Positions 50,986 through 63,095 of a stretch of 64,000 nucleotides of DNA are shown here, piece after piece. How positions within the stretch are numbered: position 1 is the first letter of the stretch; each line of letters opens with the position of its first letter. The notes beneath the pieces were generated by a model. The model did not search any database and was not told where the DNA came from. It was given only the letters and a program-made list of their open reading frames with translations. A program made the position numbers and the translations under genes. The stretch is from Dimorphilus gyrociliatus (lineage: Eukaryota; Annelida; Polychaeta; Dinophilidae): NCBI GenBank assembly GCA_904063045.1, contig CAJFCJ010000004.1, forward strand, positions 1,357,713 to 1,421,712. Reading direction: 5' to 3'.

Positions 50986-52990
50986 TATAGCGAGTGGAAT
51001 GACTCATTATTGACTTTAGAATATTAACTTAATACCTTAATGCTATAAATAATCACATATTTTATAATTCCTTAACGTTATTAATGAAAAACAGTAAATA
51101 GATATATACACATGTTTAATCAATGTACACTTATAATGTTGAAAATAGACATCTTTTATAGTGATCTTTAAGCTTTGTTGTTGATGAATATGTATGCTTG
51201 GAGATATTTTTGCCATTTTTACTTTTAAAAAAAACAGCACTAATATGTAAAAGGTGTAAAAATAAGTTTTCTCTCATTTTTACTTTGCATTATTTATAGC
51301 TATATTGCACACTTCGTTATTTGTTATATTAACCCTATAACATGGGCGTGTATTGCGATAATTTTGTCAACTATAGTTTGCAATATAATAAAAGATTGAT
51401 CTTAAATAAGATACTCTATGAACTATAAAGTATTGAATTATTTCTATTTGCAATTCTTATATTAAGATCTTCTTCCTTTCATTTCTCGGTATTTATTTGA
51501 GGTTAATTGTGGCAGTCCTATTCATAACCTAGCTTAAGTGTGCACACGCTACATATACATTTCTTTAGTTTGTCGATCTGATTTCATCTAATGCAATGAA
51601 AGTTACTAAGGAAATAGGTATTTTTGTATTCCTATGCTTTTCTTAAATTTGAAATGACCAGATTCTTTTTTTAAAAGGTGCAATAGCAAAATAGATAGAA
51701 CAAACATGTAAAATATGTTTATCGGTTATCTTGGCATCATAGGACGATTGGCATACGCTCTACTATAAATGTTATTGATAGAATCATTAAACGTTAGGTC
51801 ATGGACCTTACCATTTATTTCTTTTTTTACGTTTCTATTTGCTCATAGTTTAATATCATTTGTTTTCAATCTCATAATGATAAAATATATATAGTCTACA
51901 AAATTTGATTCATATAATAATATATGTTTACCTAAATCATATACAATTATTCTCATCTCACTACTTAAATAGGCCTCCTCTCTTTGTCTTCATTTAGCTT
52001 CATACTAAAAATTCTGAATAATTCCTTCAGTTTACTCTTTTAGTTTTATCTTACAAAGAGAACATATAGTGCCGTTATAATTCCAAAATATTGTTAGAAG
52101 AACGTGTTTTCTAGTTTGACTGAATCCAGCTTTTATCATCTTTGAATATTCTATTCAAGAAATTGTTACCCTATTATCGAACTTTTTCTAGCTTTGTCTC
52201 TTAGGCCTGCAACTTACCTATTCTCTTTTATATTTTCAGTTAGGTTCTTGGGATCTATCTGCTGCAAAATTTTCACCAATTACATCTTCTGTAAGCAAAT
52301 ATATGTCTGGATTGAATCTTGGTAGATATTTTTGCAAAATCTTTCAATATCAAAGATAAAGGTAAGCAATGAAAGTTAGGGTCTTCACTACCAACAAACT
52401 GATCAGAGGTGTATAAGTGCAGTTTTTGTAAAATAAAGAGAATAAAATAAGCTAAATATGGAAACTTGTTTTAAATGAGTACAAACGATAGAACACTACA
52501 AACATTTTTCTTTAGCTCAGGACAGAACTTATCTATTATGATATTGATTAGAAAGTTTGACGTTTTTGAACAAAATTGGGATATTATACCATTTATTCAA
52601 TCACCATTATAAGAATGTGAACATTGCCTAAACTGAAGTGATATATAGATTGAGGATGTTAAACTCGCAAAGATCTTCGATAGCTTAGTAGGTTTCAATG
52701 TTCCGGGGCGACTGGAAACGTAGGTACTTTTACATTACAGCTTGCTTGAATTATAGAATAAAGTAACTGTTGATTTAGACTTAGAACTTGACAATGGTTA
52801 GGCATGAACCTGCGACATCATGCACATCTTCTGTCGTCTTCATTTAGAAATGATGATTTATAGTGTCGACCTCTGGAAAGATGATTTCTGAAAAGTTGTA
52901 TTAGTCCTACGTTTTTATATTTTATTCCTTTTTCTTAATATATAATAAATATTACAAATATGTTAATAAACAAGATGTCGCTTTTTTAGA

Positions 52991-53219
52991 TTTAACATCC
53001 GAGGTGCCATCTATTGTAGAACTAATGAAAACGCTTTCTGTTTCCCTTGTAAAACTATTAGAATTTATTAATAATATCACTGAATTTATGCCAATATATG
53101 TAAACAAGTTTAAAATAGATGAAATAGAACTTTTTATAAGTAATTATGAACATATTGGAAATTTTTATGTCACCTTACATAGAAAGATATTAATTCTGCT
53201 AATTAAAAAAAAAGAGTAA
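52991..53219 (+). CDS. Possible orphan exon, hypothetical
   Basis: An open frame follows an acceptor-like CTTTTTTAG at 52990 and reads about 75 codons to a stop at 53219. The peptide (EVPSIVELMKTLSVSLVKLL...) has regular hydrophobic spacing like amphipathic helices and is less biased than random AT-rich frames nearby. No upstream exon or signal peptide was found, and no family is recognised. It could be chance. Confidence 0.2.
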
Positions 53220-53955
53220 TTATATTAATGGAATTTATAATAATAATTAATTCCTGGAATATGAAACTATCGGATTTTTCTCTCAGGTGTTTTATATTCA
53301 ATGGGAAAATCTTTAGTTATTTTTTTTATAAAATTACATTTTGTTTATATATAATACAGTTGAATTTATATAACTAAATTTTGATTTGTCTATGACATAT
53401 ATTAACATCAATTAGCATCTTCTCTTTCAACCTAGGCGACAGAACGTTAAACAAGAATGAACTAATTACTTGATTTTTACCTCATTGCTATTGTGTTGAT
53501 TGCTCTTGATATAACTTAAATTACTATATTTACAGCAAATGAGAATAATAGTAGTAGATATTCATTTTAAACAGAAACAAACAAGGAGATTTAGAGAGTG
53601 AAGTTTATAGATTAAATAAAAAGACTATGAAATTTCCTTAATCGGTTATTGAAATATTATAATAGTTAAGTACTAGACAATGTTCTCGATAGAGAAAATG
53701 CTGTAATAAATAATATCTATTGGTAATCAATTGTTTAAAGTAGTTTCGTATAATGCAAAACAACTTATTACTTAGGTATTTCATCATAACATTAAATTGT
53801 ATAAGTAGATGCTAAAGTACACAAACATGCACGTATAAACATTTATATTAATATATATATATTATATACATATATACAGTATATATATATATATATAAAC
53901 ATTATAAATCTTTAAATATTTGTTTAATATAGAGTATTACTTTAAATGATAAAAT

Positions 53956-55122
53956 TTAGGTTTTAGCGCAGATATTCGAAAGAAGACGCTTGAAAGCAAT
54001 GCGGAACTCAGGTAAACGGCCAGTATATATAATTATATTTACACCAGAGTTAGATATTATCAAGAGTCGTGTCACAAACCTAAGGAATGATTTGAATAAT
54101 AGAATATTATTGTTAATAGTAAAACTATTTGCTTACCAAACATGGGGATTTATCTGCAAATTATGTTTTATTGAAGCAATAATTAATGTAGTAGCCAAAG
54201 GTACAGTTGCTATACAAAAATATCCAATTAATAGACCTGTTACTTTAACTAACTTCAATTGTTTTATCCAGAGACTACCGGATTTTGTCTGCAGTGTTGC
54301 AACAGCACGAATCTGTTTTCTAGCTATTATCAATACTTTACTGTACAAGGAGATCATTGTAATCAATGGAATGACAACTTGTAATAAATAGAGAACTAAA
54401 CCATTTATTACGTTATAATTATCGGAGTATAAGCAACTTTGGTAGTCTATAAAAGAAAGATGCAAAGAAATTATCAACATTTATTAAATCATTAAGAATT
54501 TAAAAAGAAAACAATAATCTCTTTACCATTTGGTTTAACTTGAACGTATAAGCATATCGATAATGTGCAAATAAATATCCAAATGACTGCCAATAATTTT
54601 ATAATTTTACTGTTAGTAACAATAGTTGAAAAACGCAATGGATGAGATATTGCTATATATCTAAAAAGAGAGATATTGTTTTATTGTAAATATCTTGTAA
54701 TCTATTATATAAATGTTATCTATTATTGACTAGTAATAGAGTACAAATTTTAATAAATTCTTTATGGTATAAAATTAGAGATAGTGAAATTACCTGATAA
54801 TCGTTATAATAGTTAAATTAACACCATTTGTTTGTAATCCAATACCCATTAATAACATCATTGATAGGCAAACTCTCCAATCACCTAGGGCAGCTTGAAT
54901 ATGCTTGTTTTGAATTTGAGCAAGAGAATAAATCGGATAAGATAATAGAGTAATAATATCTGATGCAGCCAAACTTCCATAGACAATATTTTCTGCAGTT
55001 TGTAAATGTTCATATTTAGTTATCACTAAAATTATAAGTAAATTTCCCACTAATCCAAATATAGTTATCAAAAAGAGAGGTGGATAAAAATAGATATATG
55101 GAGCAATATCACTTGTAGACAT
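53956..55122 (-). CDS. Class A (rhodopsin-like) GPCR, probably peptide receptor, 298 aa
   Basis: Four minus-strand exons in phase: 55122-54794, 54660-54527, 54446-54137 and 54079-53956 (897 nt). TM1 carries GLVGNLLIILVI with the conserved Asn, and TM2 LAASDIITLLSYP with the conserved Asp. The TM3 start has the disulfide Cys (WRVC), and the DRY motif reads IRY before IAISHPLRF. The second loop has its partner Cys (YQSC). TM6 has a CIATVP version of CWxP, and TM7 has NSGVNIIIY in place of NPxxY, followed by FRIAFKRLL of helix 8. The variant TM7 motif resembles invertebrate FMRFamide-type and other neuropeptide receptors, but the ligand cannot be named. The extracellular N-terminus is very short. 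The family is usually 330-450 aa, so this is compact. Confidence 0.85.
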
Positions 55123-56940
55123 TTTCAATAAAAAGATAAGTTAGAAAGTTTGTAGCTGATGAATTTGAGACAACCTGTCAACTGCATTTAAGATCTTTCT
55201 CTTATGGCTGATACTAGTGGCGTCACTATTAGACTAGGTTTATCCTCTTATAGACTTTATCAAGCTTCCAGTTGAGTGTAACTCATTAAGAAATATAATT
55301 CATCTGAAGAAATAAGAAGATATACCAAGTCACTAAGATAGCGATTATTATCTGCAGAATAATTATATTATCTTTAAATTGTTCCAAAGTAACTCTATCC
55401 ATTTTACTAATAGACATATAGCCAATTAGAGTCTCTTTAATAGACAAGGTGCACGTTACATCTGTTATTCAGTGCTTATGGACTAAGATAGACGGAAAGT
55501 CCTGGAATAATTAAATTTTATGGTAAAAACATTACGTATTAAACAATGAACTACCCTGTAGAACTAAGTTACTTAACAGTTAAAACGTGTTCCCTATCTA
55601 TATAATTGAAGTTTATATTAACTGTTGTCAATAAAGCTTTAGCTTTCTACATCTCTACGTATCTAAGATTGGTTATTACATATAGAGTTTCTCTATTTTT
55701 CATAACTACAGATAAGTGGAAAATTCTTACACTTATATTAATGTTACCTTTCGATTAGCAGCAAAGCAAACTTAAAATATTACCAAAAATAAATATGAAG
55801 GAATATTTTCTATCTTACTTTCCTTTTCTTGATATAATTAATGTTTCTTCCAATATTTATTTACCTGCATTATTCATATGAAGACAACATAGTTTATTGA
55901 ACTAATATGAAATTATTGGCATAGTTTACAATAATGATAAAGTGAAACGTGTTACAAATTATTAATAAGAGACCAAAAAAAATGAACATTTTATACAAAG
56001 ATTTGTAACTTAAGGTTTACGTAATTCTACTACTGACGTAAAGTTTATATAACATCTTTTACTGAGAATTTGATTTGTATTTCCAATGAAAACCTACAAA
56101 TCCAAGTATTAGTAATAAGCATAGACACTTAACTTTTAGATGATAGTTTGGCATCTCTGTTTAACTCCTTTTCTTTTCTATTAGCTCTTCTTAAATAAAA
56201 AATAAGGTTGAGTATATGAAAATTCAATGTTTCATTAAAAGTATCAAGACTACAGCAGCCTATAATATAAACAAATGAGCGGATTTTTTGCATGGAACTA
56301 ATGGTAGAAAAAGTGAAGGAGTGAGTTATGTCATGGATAAGAAAAGTGAATTAGTTATTCCTATGTGGACATTTATTATAAAAACAGCAATAAAACTAGA
56401 AAGGAAATCAATTAAACGATGTTTCGGTTTACATTTGCTAAATTTAAACCATGAACACCCTACTATGAGGCAGATATTATTCAAAAAACGATATATTTAA
56501 TAATAATTACTAAAAAAAAGAATAAAACAACCAGAGAAAGGGAGAGAGAGAAGAGTGATAAAGAAATAACAGAAAAATGACAAAAACATATCTATTCACT
56601 AATCTACATCATACAAAAAATCCTCCTCAAAATGACTATACAACAAAATAAAAGGGAGAAAATTTCTTTTATTATTCTCACTTTATAAAGTTTTTTAATT
56701 AGTTTGTTAATATTCTAATTTAAATACTATTATAATCAGAAAACAGGTAAGCGTTAGTTAATTCTTGTTTTACCTTACCATTTCTTTTTCCATCATTCTT
56801 TTAATATGATTTAATAAATCAACAGATGTTGTTGGATGACGATTATGTGGGAAACAAAGTATATTTTACTAATCTACTATATAGCTTTTTCCTATGAACG
56901 AAAGGCTTATCGAGAAGTAAATGTGAAAATAATAGACTTC
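55123..56940. other. Intergenic region, no gene recognised
   Basis: It lies between the GPCR start and the HDAC stop (both minus strand). It should hold the GPCR promoter and the HDAC 3' UTR. Only low-complexity AT sequence and unsupported short frames are seen. Confidence 0.5.
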
Positions 56941-58226
56941 TTAAAAATTCCAATATTCATTATGAGCTCTTTTTACTTGATTAATAGTTTGTAGGCATTT
57001 TGCATTAGGTTCATTCCAGTTGGTATCTGGAAGAACATTATCCTGAAGGCTTTCTATACAGGCTGCCATTCCTGCAGCTATGTTATCCTTTGAATAACCG
57101 CCCTCCAGAGATATTAGTATATTAGTTTTCCCTATATCTTTTATTTTATTAATCATGTAGCTGTAAATTGATGGTGTAAGATGATACTCTCCTAAAGGGT
57201 CATTTTCCATAGCATCAAAACCTGAAGCAATAATAACTAAATCTGGTTGATATTGATTCATCACAGGTTCGACTATCTGGTCAAAACCGTATTTATAATC
57301 TCCGTTGGTCATCTTTTCATCATTCCAAGCAATGTTGATATTGAAATGTTTCCCTGAAATATTTAAAGAAAAATTTTATTTAATAGTAGCATAAAAGATA
57401 AGCATAGATAACAATTTATCTATATTCAATATGTTTTTACCTCTGCCTTCTCCTATTGCATCAAAATTGCCAATTTTTAAGCCTGGATAATATTCCCCAT
57501 GATCATATCTATGAAAAGATATATATAAAACGTCATTTCTCCTATAAAAGTGTTTTTGTATCCCATTTCCATGATGAATGTCCCAGTCTAAAATTAAAAT
57601 TCTCTGTCTACCTTTAGCAAGAGCATTCTCAGCCATCATAGCTATACCATTTAAAAAACAGAACCCAGTAGCTAAATTCTTTTCTGCATGGTGATTCGGT
57701 GGTCGACATAAAGCAATACCATGTTTGACCTAAGCAAAAATAAATCAAAAGTTTATATAAATTAAGTCCTCTGTTAGTTTCTATTTTCTTAAATTTTTAC
57801 CTTTCCAGCTAAAACTTGATCCGAAAGAGTAACTAAACAGGACGCAGCAGTCAAGCTAGCATCATATGTGTCCTTACAAACGTAAGTATATCTATAATCC
57901 ACCGTACTTTCATTTTCAAAGACAAAACTCTTTTGATCATCAGTGAAACTTTTTAATATATCTAAATAACTTTGGTCATGAACCTTTAGAAGTAAAGCTT
58001 CAGATATTGGACTACAACAAATATCAGAGGCAATTAATATTTATACAAACCATCATACCAAAGCAAACCTATATGGGATATATATGCACTTTTGCAATAT
58101 TCCTCTTTCTTCTAAGTAACTCTTGCAATGAGTGACTCTTATCGGAGATTCCAAGTGATAAGAAACACGCTTATTTACATGTTTATTAACCAATTCGGTG
58201 TAACAATATCCAACGCTACCAAACAT
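56941..58226 (-). CDS. Single-domain class IIb histone deacetylase (HDAC6/10-like), 356 aa
   Basis: Four minus-strand exons in phase: 58226-58069, 58011-57801, 57729-57441 and 57353-56941 (1071 nt). Motifs of the zinc deacetylase fold appear in order: RPPNHHAE with the catalytic His pair (136, 137), GFCFLNGIA, LDWDIHHGNG (zinc ligands Asp173 and His175), FHRYDHGEYYPG, SGFDA (third zinc ligand Asp266), DPLG, and LEGGY with the catalytic Tyr306. All catalytic residues are present, so an active lysine deacetylase is likely, in nucleus or cytoplasm. It has one domain, unlike tandem HDAC6, and lacks the Glu gatekeeper of polyamine-type HDAC10 (Leu273 here, from DPLG). The usual Gly of PPGHHA is Asn. 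There is no signal peptide or long tail. It is divergent from the lyase gene that starts 427 bp away. Confidence 0.9.
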
Positions 58227-58653
58227 GATATTTAACTGTAATACTATTTAGAGTCTATCTTATTTTAGCCTGTAAAAGTATCACACAAGGCTTTTATAAG
58301 TATTGCAAGCGATAAATACTTGTAAAACTAAGGTCAATTTTTATCTTCTACAATGGTAAGAAGTGTAACTTTATCTTGCTTTGTCATTGTTTTCTTTTGA
58401 ATGAGAATTTTTCAAGTCCCTTTAAACTATTAAATAAAAAATAATCATATGAAATCACTATTTAAGATAAAAAAAGCTATCTTTTGTTTGGTTATATAAT
58501 CTTTAAACAAGCGCTTCATTGAACAAAAAAGCAGCTTGACAGTAATATCAACGACTCTTATAGATTCATTCATCGTTGACATTTCGTGTGACTACATTCG
58601 TGTATGTGTAGCTAAATCAGTTAAATTGATATCCTTAAAATTAGCAACAAAAA

Positions 58654-60258
58654 ATGGCCAAATACGAACCAGAACCATTCAAGATTAAAGCCACAGAACC
58701 TATTAGGCTAATTACAAGAGAAGAAAGAGAAAAAGTTCTACAAAAAGCTTATTTTAATACCTTAAACATGGCTTCCTCGGATATTTTTATCGACCTCTTA
58801 ACCGACTCTGGAAATTCATCCATGACTGATAGACAATGGTCGGGTTTAATGATGGGAGATGAATCCTACACTGGAAGTCGAAGTTTCTTCCGTTTAGAAG
58901 AAGTTGTACAATCATTAACAGGTTAGACAATTGTATTGTAAATCCATAGACTGGCTCACGATTCATTACTTCAAAACAGTATTGTAAAAAAAGCTAAGAC
59001 TCTACATTGAGTTAATACTGTATAATATCTATTATTAATTTGCTATTTCCACTTTAATGTAAAGACAATAACTGTTTATTTATCGTTTAAGGTTATAAAC
59101 ACGTTCTCCCAGTTCACCAAGGTCGTGCTGCCGAAAATGTTGTGTTTCCTTTGTTAATTAAAAAAGGGCAAGTTGTCATAGGAAATACAAACTTTACTAC
59201 ATCGAAGGCACATATTCAAATCAACCAGGGCATATCCTTAGATTTTATAAGTTCGGATTCTCTAAATATATCAGTTGAAAAAGATTTTAAAGGAAACTTG
59301 GATACTGATCAATTATTGACATACTTAAAAGAAAACGGATCGCAGAATGTAGCTTTCATAATGATAACTATTACTAATAATAATATTGGAGGTTTACCAG
59401 TTAGTATGCAAAATATAAAAGAAGTATCTAAAATAGCAAAAGAACATGGAATTCTATTAGTATTTGACGCTGCTCGTTTTGCTGAAAATGCCTATTACAT
59501 TCATGAAAGAGAGGATTCTTTTAAAGAAAAAAACTTGAAACGTAAAAGCAGAGTTTTTTTTTTATTAAATTATCATAAAAGTTTTATTACTTTTATCTTT
59601 AGAAATTATTCTTGAAATGTTCTCGTTTGGAGATGTTGTCCTTATGAGTGGAAAGAAAGATGCTGCAGTAAATATAGGTGGTCTTATTGTTGTTAAAGAT
59701 AAAGTGGATTTGTACGAAAGTGCAAAATATGCCATGATACCTATAGAAGGTTTTCCCCAATACGGAGGTCTTGCTGGAAGAGATATGGAAGCATTTGCAA
59801 TTGGTTTGGAAGAGTCAACTCGATATGAATTTCTCCAGCAACGCATTAAACAAGTTGAAAATTTAGGTAAGCAACTAATAGCTGCAGGAATACCTATACA
59901 AAAACCTATTGGCGGTCACGCCATTTATTTGGATGCGAAGAAGATCCTCCCCCATATTCCACCTTGTGAATTTCCAGCTTTGGCTCTATGCATACATTTA
60001 TACTTGGAAAGTGGAATTCGTGGCAGTGAAATGGGTTCTTTTAGTTATGGTAGAGGCCCCAACGGTGAAGATGGAATCAGCCCCTGCGAATTTTTAAGAT
60101 TGTGCATTCCAAGAAGAGTCTATACTGATAATCACATGAGATATGTAGCAGATAACGTAATAAAAGTGTGTGAGAAACGGCAGGAAATCAAGGGTCTGAA
60201 ACTTATTTTTGAAACCAAATACCTTAGGGATGCAACGTCCAAATTGGAATTTAAGTAG
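58654..60258 (+). CDS. Tryptophanase / tyrosine phenol-lyase family PLP enzyme, 457 aa
   Basis: Three exons in phase: 58654-58921, 59092-59541 and 59603-60258 (1374 nt). The protein aligns end to end with bacterial beta-eliminating lyases (TnaA 471 aa, TPL 456 aa). Visible motifs are EPFKIKATEPIRLI, DIFIDLLTDSG, MMGDESYTGSRSFFRLEE, HQGRAAEN, VFDAARFAENAY, LMSGKKD with PLP lysine Lys258, YGGLAGRDMEA, GGHAIYLDAKKILPHIP and LCIPRRVYT. The C-terminal part favours tryptophanase; TPL's Arg381 is Met383 here. At the position of TnaA His463/TPL Phe448 there is Asp449, so substrate choice may differ from both. The reaction would be cleavage of an amino acid to pyruvate, ammonia and an aromatic or thiol leaving group. 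There is no targeting signal, so cytosol is likely. The family is mostly bacterial and patchy in animals. Confidence 0.9.
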
Positions 60259-60395
60259 ATACAATGTTTTAAAAATTTATCTATATTTGTTAGATGTAGT
60301 ATATAAGTATATAAATATAAACACAAGATGTCACTACAGTATTCCGTATTGCAAGATTGATTTTTTTTTCAAAAGAAATATTGATTTTTATATTA

Positions 60396-60414
60396 AATAA
60401 AGTTATATTTTTAG
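60396..60414 (+). promoter_or_regulatory. PolyA signal and splice-acceptor-like site between lyase and lectin genes
   Basis: AATAAA at 60396-60401 is followed by TTATATTTTTAG ending at 60414, 26 nt before the lectin ATG. Such a pair is what a trans-spliced downstream gene in an operon would show. A normal promoter plus 5' UTR is equally possible. Confidence 0.35.
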
Positions 60415-60440
60415 GCTTTCGGGCTACTATATGAATAAGT

Positions 60441-61328
60441 ATGCCAGAAACTCTAGTTTGGAGAATTTCCTTAATAAGTATCCTTATTTGTTCCGTAGAA
60501 ACATGTAAGATTTTTCAAAATAAAGCCTTTTTGTTTCAAAGCATTTACTTTTGTTCTGAATTGACTAGTTTCTAGGCAAGCTTGTCCTCGAAATCTCCCA
60601 CCTGAGTGGAATTTAGTAGAGACCCTGAAAGGCAATTGTTACGCTTATAAATCACTTTTACCAGAACAAAGATTTCCTAAAGGAGCAGCTGATGTTTGTC
60701 AAACAATTAATGGAAAGTTAGCATCATTCCACTTAGACCAAGAAGGAGGAACTCAGGTAATGAATGATGCTGTAGCAAAGAAACATCTTCTCTCCAGTTG
60801 GATCTCCAATGATATTCCATCTTATCTATTCTTCATTGATTTGAAAAAAGAAAGTGATGGTACAAATGTCTGGAGCAACGGAGATGAATTTATTCCGGCT
60901 GATGGAAACGTTAAAGATATGGAAAAGACAAGTGGTAAAGAAGCGAAAGATTACCTACCAAATTCATCAGAGTATTTTTCCCCAATAATAGCGGTTAACA
61001 TCAAAATCAACTATATTTCTTTTATTTGCAGGAGAATATCATCAATGTATTATGGAACGAGTAAGGAATTTGAAAAAATTCATAACGTTATTTGCCAAAT
61101 TCAGGCCATAAGTAAGTAGTTGTTAATGTTTACGTAACAAAGTGTTTATCATTTTCAACTAATCTTTATTCAACAGATGACAATAAGAGTTTGATAAATA
61201 GTGACTCTTTAAAGAATAATCAAACTATAGCAACTAAACAAGCTAAACCAAATGGAGTTGAGAATGCTGGTAATAACGTTAAAAAACTTATTGAAAGTAA
61301 GCTAGTGGACATTCATTCAGAATTATAG
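60441..61328 (+). CDS. Secreted C-type lectin-like protein, 252 aa
   Basis: Three exons in phase: 60441-60504, 60569-61111 and 61177-61328 (759 nt). Residues 1-21 are a signal peptide (MPETLVWRISLISILICSVE). The lectin-like domain runs about 27-200: CPRNLPPEWNLVE, NCYAY, DVCQTINGKLASFH, then VWSNGDEF (the WxNG turn) and the last cysteines FICRR and VICQIQ. No EPN or QPD calcium/sugar motif and no WND are seen, so carbohydrate binding is doubtful. A hydrophilic tail of about 50 residues (exon 3) follows, with no membrane anchor. I used the acceptor at 60568 rather than the one at 60575 because only it joins the signal peptide in frame. It starts 182 bp after the lyase stop on the same strand. 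Its role is unknown; invertebrate relatives often act in immunity or adhesion. Confidence 0.75.
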
Positions 61329-61418
61329 CAAATATAATATTTTATTAAGACTTTCATTTAAAATATACAAGTAAATATATTTATATGGATAATATATATC
61401 TAGTAAATATATACATAT

Positions 61419-61424
61419 AATAAA
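61419..61424 (+). terminator. PolyA signal AATAAA of the lectin-like gene
   Basis: Hexamer about 90 nt after the stop at 61328. Confidence 0.4.
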
Positions 61425-61528
61425 AACGAAAGACATATATATATACAGTATATAAAATGACAGTTAAAGTTTGATAACAACCAAATTTCGATATTCAATG
61501 TAAAAATCATATAAACAATTAAAAATAG

Positions 61529-63095
61529 CTATTTTTTCTTTTTCAAATCAGAAAAGACTTCTCTGGCACTTAATTCTTTTTCAAAGTCTGGTTTATTCTT
61601 TTCTGAGTGTCTTATATAACGAGCTTTTTTAGCTTGTTCATATCTATCTGTAAAATCTGGTACTTTGTACATTGTCCTAATACTTCCATCCATATTGAAA
61701 ACATCATTTCCTAAATTTTCCAATGGATTAGTTTCGACAACATCAACTTTTTCATCAATTGGTGCTTGTACAGCTTCAACTTTTTCTTCTTCGTTTCGAA
61801 TGTAACTTTCAAAAGTCTATAAATAATTTAGAAAATATTATTAAAGTAAAATAAATGTCAGAGGTTTTTTGTTCCTATTCTTTATAAAAAAATACCACAG
61901 AAACTAAATCCTATAATCGTTAATCCAAGAATAAAAAAACAGTAAGAAAATTTCATTTTGCTCTGAAGAAAAACGCATTGACAATCAATCTGTTATGACA
62001 TTTACGTTTTAAAAGAACTTTTACCTATTCATACATGTTTATTATTGGTTATTATATGATTACCACCGAAGAAAGAATAAGAACTTAGAAAATAAGATAA
62101 AGCTAAAACTTTCCCATTAATGATATCTAATGATAGAATAAATTTTTAATAAATGTGCCCTTGATTCAAAAACAAGTTACACGGAAAAGTATTAATAACC
62201 AACGTACCTGGAGAAGGATATTTATGTGCTTAAATGTCTATTTGAATGATTTTTTTAGATCAAAGAGATTGTATTTAGACGTTTACAAAAGTATATCTAG
62301 CCACTTTGCTTACTGCTATTGCAGAAGATATATGATTCATGTGTAATTTCTGTTCACTATATATAAATATATACTGTTTATATGCTATAATATAATTGCA
62401 GTATACACACTCCAAGATATTTTTGAAGAATTTATAGTTCAATTGAATGCAGCTAAATGATTTAGGTAGTTGTGCAAACATTTGCCTAGAAATTACCAGT
62501 TGTATTTCATAGTCTAATTGTTTAATTTCTATTAAGTATATAACGTTTCACCTTCTGGGTCTATATGTAGGTTTTAAGATGACCTCTAATATTTACATAA
62601 ACTATTTGCAAGGTTAAATATGATTAATAATAATACTAAAGATGTAAAAAATAGCTGTAAATTCTGTACAATTATCTATAAAAATACGTATGTCTAGATA
62701 TAAATTGCATTTTCGTAACTTTGATGCTTAACCTTAGGTGTAAAATGATCAGCTGAGCCTTTATTAGTTTCACTTTTACTCTTTGATTTTATTCCTTCTC
62801 TTCTTTCTCTTGGCGATATGTAATTATCTAAAACACTCTTTCCGTAATTTTCAGGGAAACCACTTTTCCTTGGTGGTAATCCTCCTGCTGTATTAAAAGT
62901 TTTTCGCCTTAATTGAGCCAGTTCGGCTTGTATTTTCCTTTGTTCTTGAGATAAAGCAGATATTTCGGATTTGTGATGAGCTTCCAGTCCATGTCTAGCG
63001 CCAGGACCAATTTCAGCTTCCAACTTTCTTTGTTCTCTTAAATTACTTTTTCTTAAATTTTCAACAGTTTTGTAATTTCTACTTTTCAAGTCCAT
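61529..63095 (-). CDS. Coiled-coil protein, possibly CCDC190-like, 216 aa
   Basis: Two minus-strand exons, 63095-62733 and 61816-61529 (651 nt), join in phase 0 at donor AAG-GTTAAG and acceptor TTATAG. The N-terminal part is a charged coiled coil (EQRKLEAEIGPGARHG, SALSQEQRKIQAELAQLRR) reminiscent of the vertebrate CCDC190 start, though this is a weak match. A basic Ser/Lys-rich middle follows, then an acidic stretch and a C-terminal segment (MYKVPDFTDRYEQAKKARYI) ending in four lysines. There is no signal peptide or membrane span, so it is probably intracellular or cytoskeletal. If the 916-bp intron is wrong, exon 1 alone reads on to a stop at 62694 (133 aa) and the 3' exon belongs to something else. 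Confidence 0.5.

Larger units (their letters stand above)
49086..53955. other. Gene-poor intergenic region
   Basis: Upstream of the transporter start and downstream of the GPCR stop, both minus strand. It contains an ATT tract near 49795-49810, a slightly more GC-rich patch at 50000-50340 with nested inverted repeats, a GA microsatellite at 50969-50985, TA tracts near 53855-53895 and one possible orphan exon at 52991-53219. No RNA gene could be supported. Confidence 0.45.

Noticed and set aside
53990-54391. 133-codon plus-strand open frame
   Set aside because: It is antisense to GPCR exons 3 and 4, which have clear TM motifs and consistent splicing.
60976-61032. Possible tiny intron inside the lectin domain (GTTAAC to TTTGCAG)
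   Set aside because: At about 38 bp it is shorter than other introns here, and removing it breaks the frame before the last conserved cysteines.
61901-61964. Minus-strand signal-peptide-like frame starting MKFSYCFFILGL upstream of the last coiled-coil exon
   Set aside because: Its donor leaves phase 1, but the exon at 61816 needs phase 0; joining gives an early stop. The coiled-coil exon at 62733 joins in phase instead.
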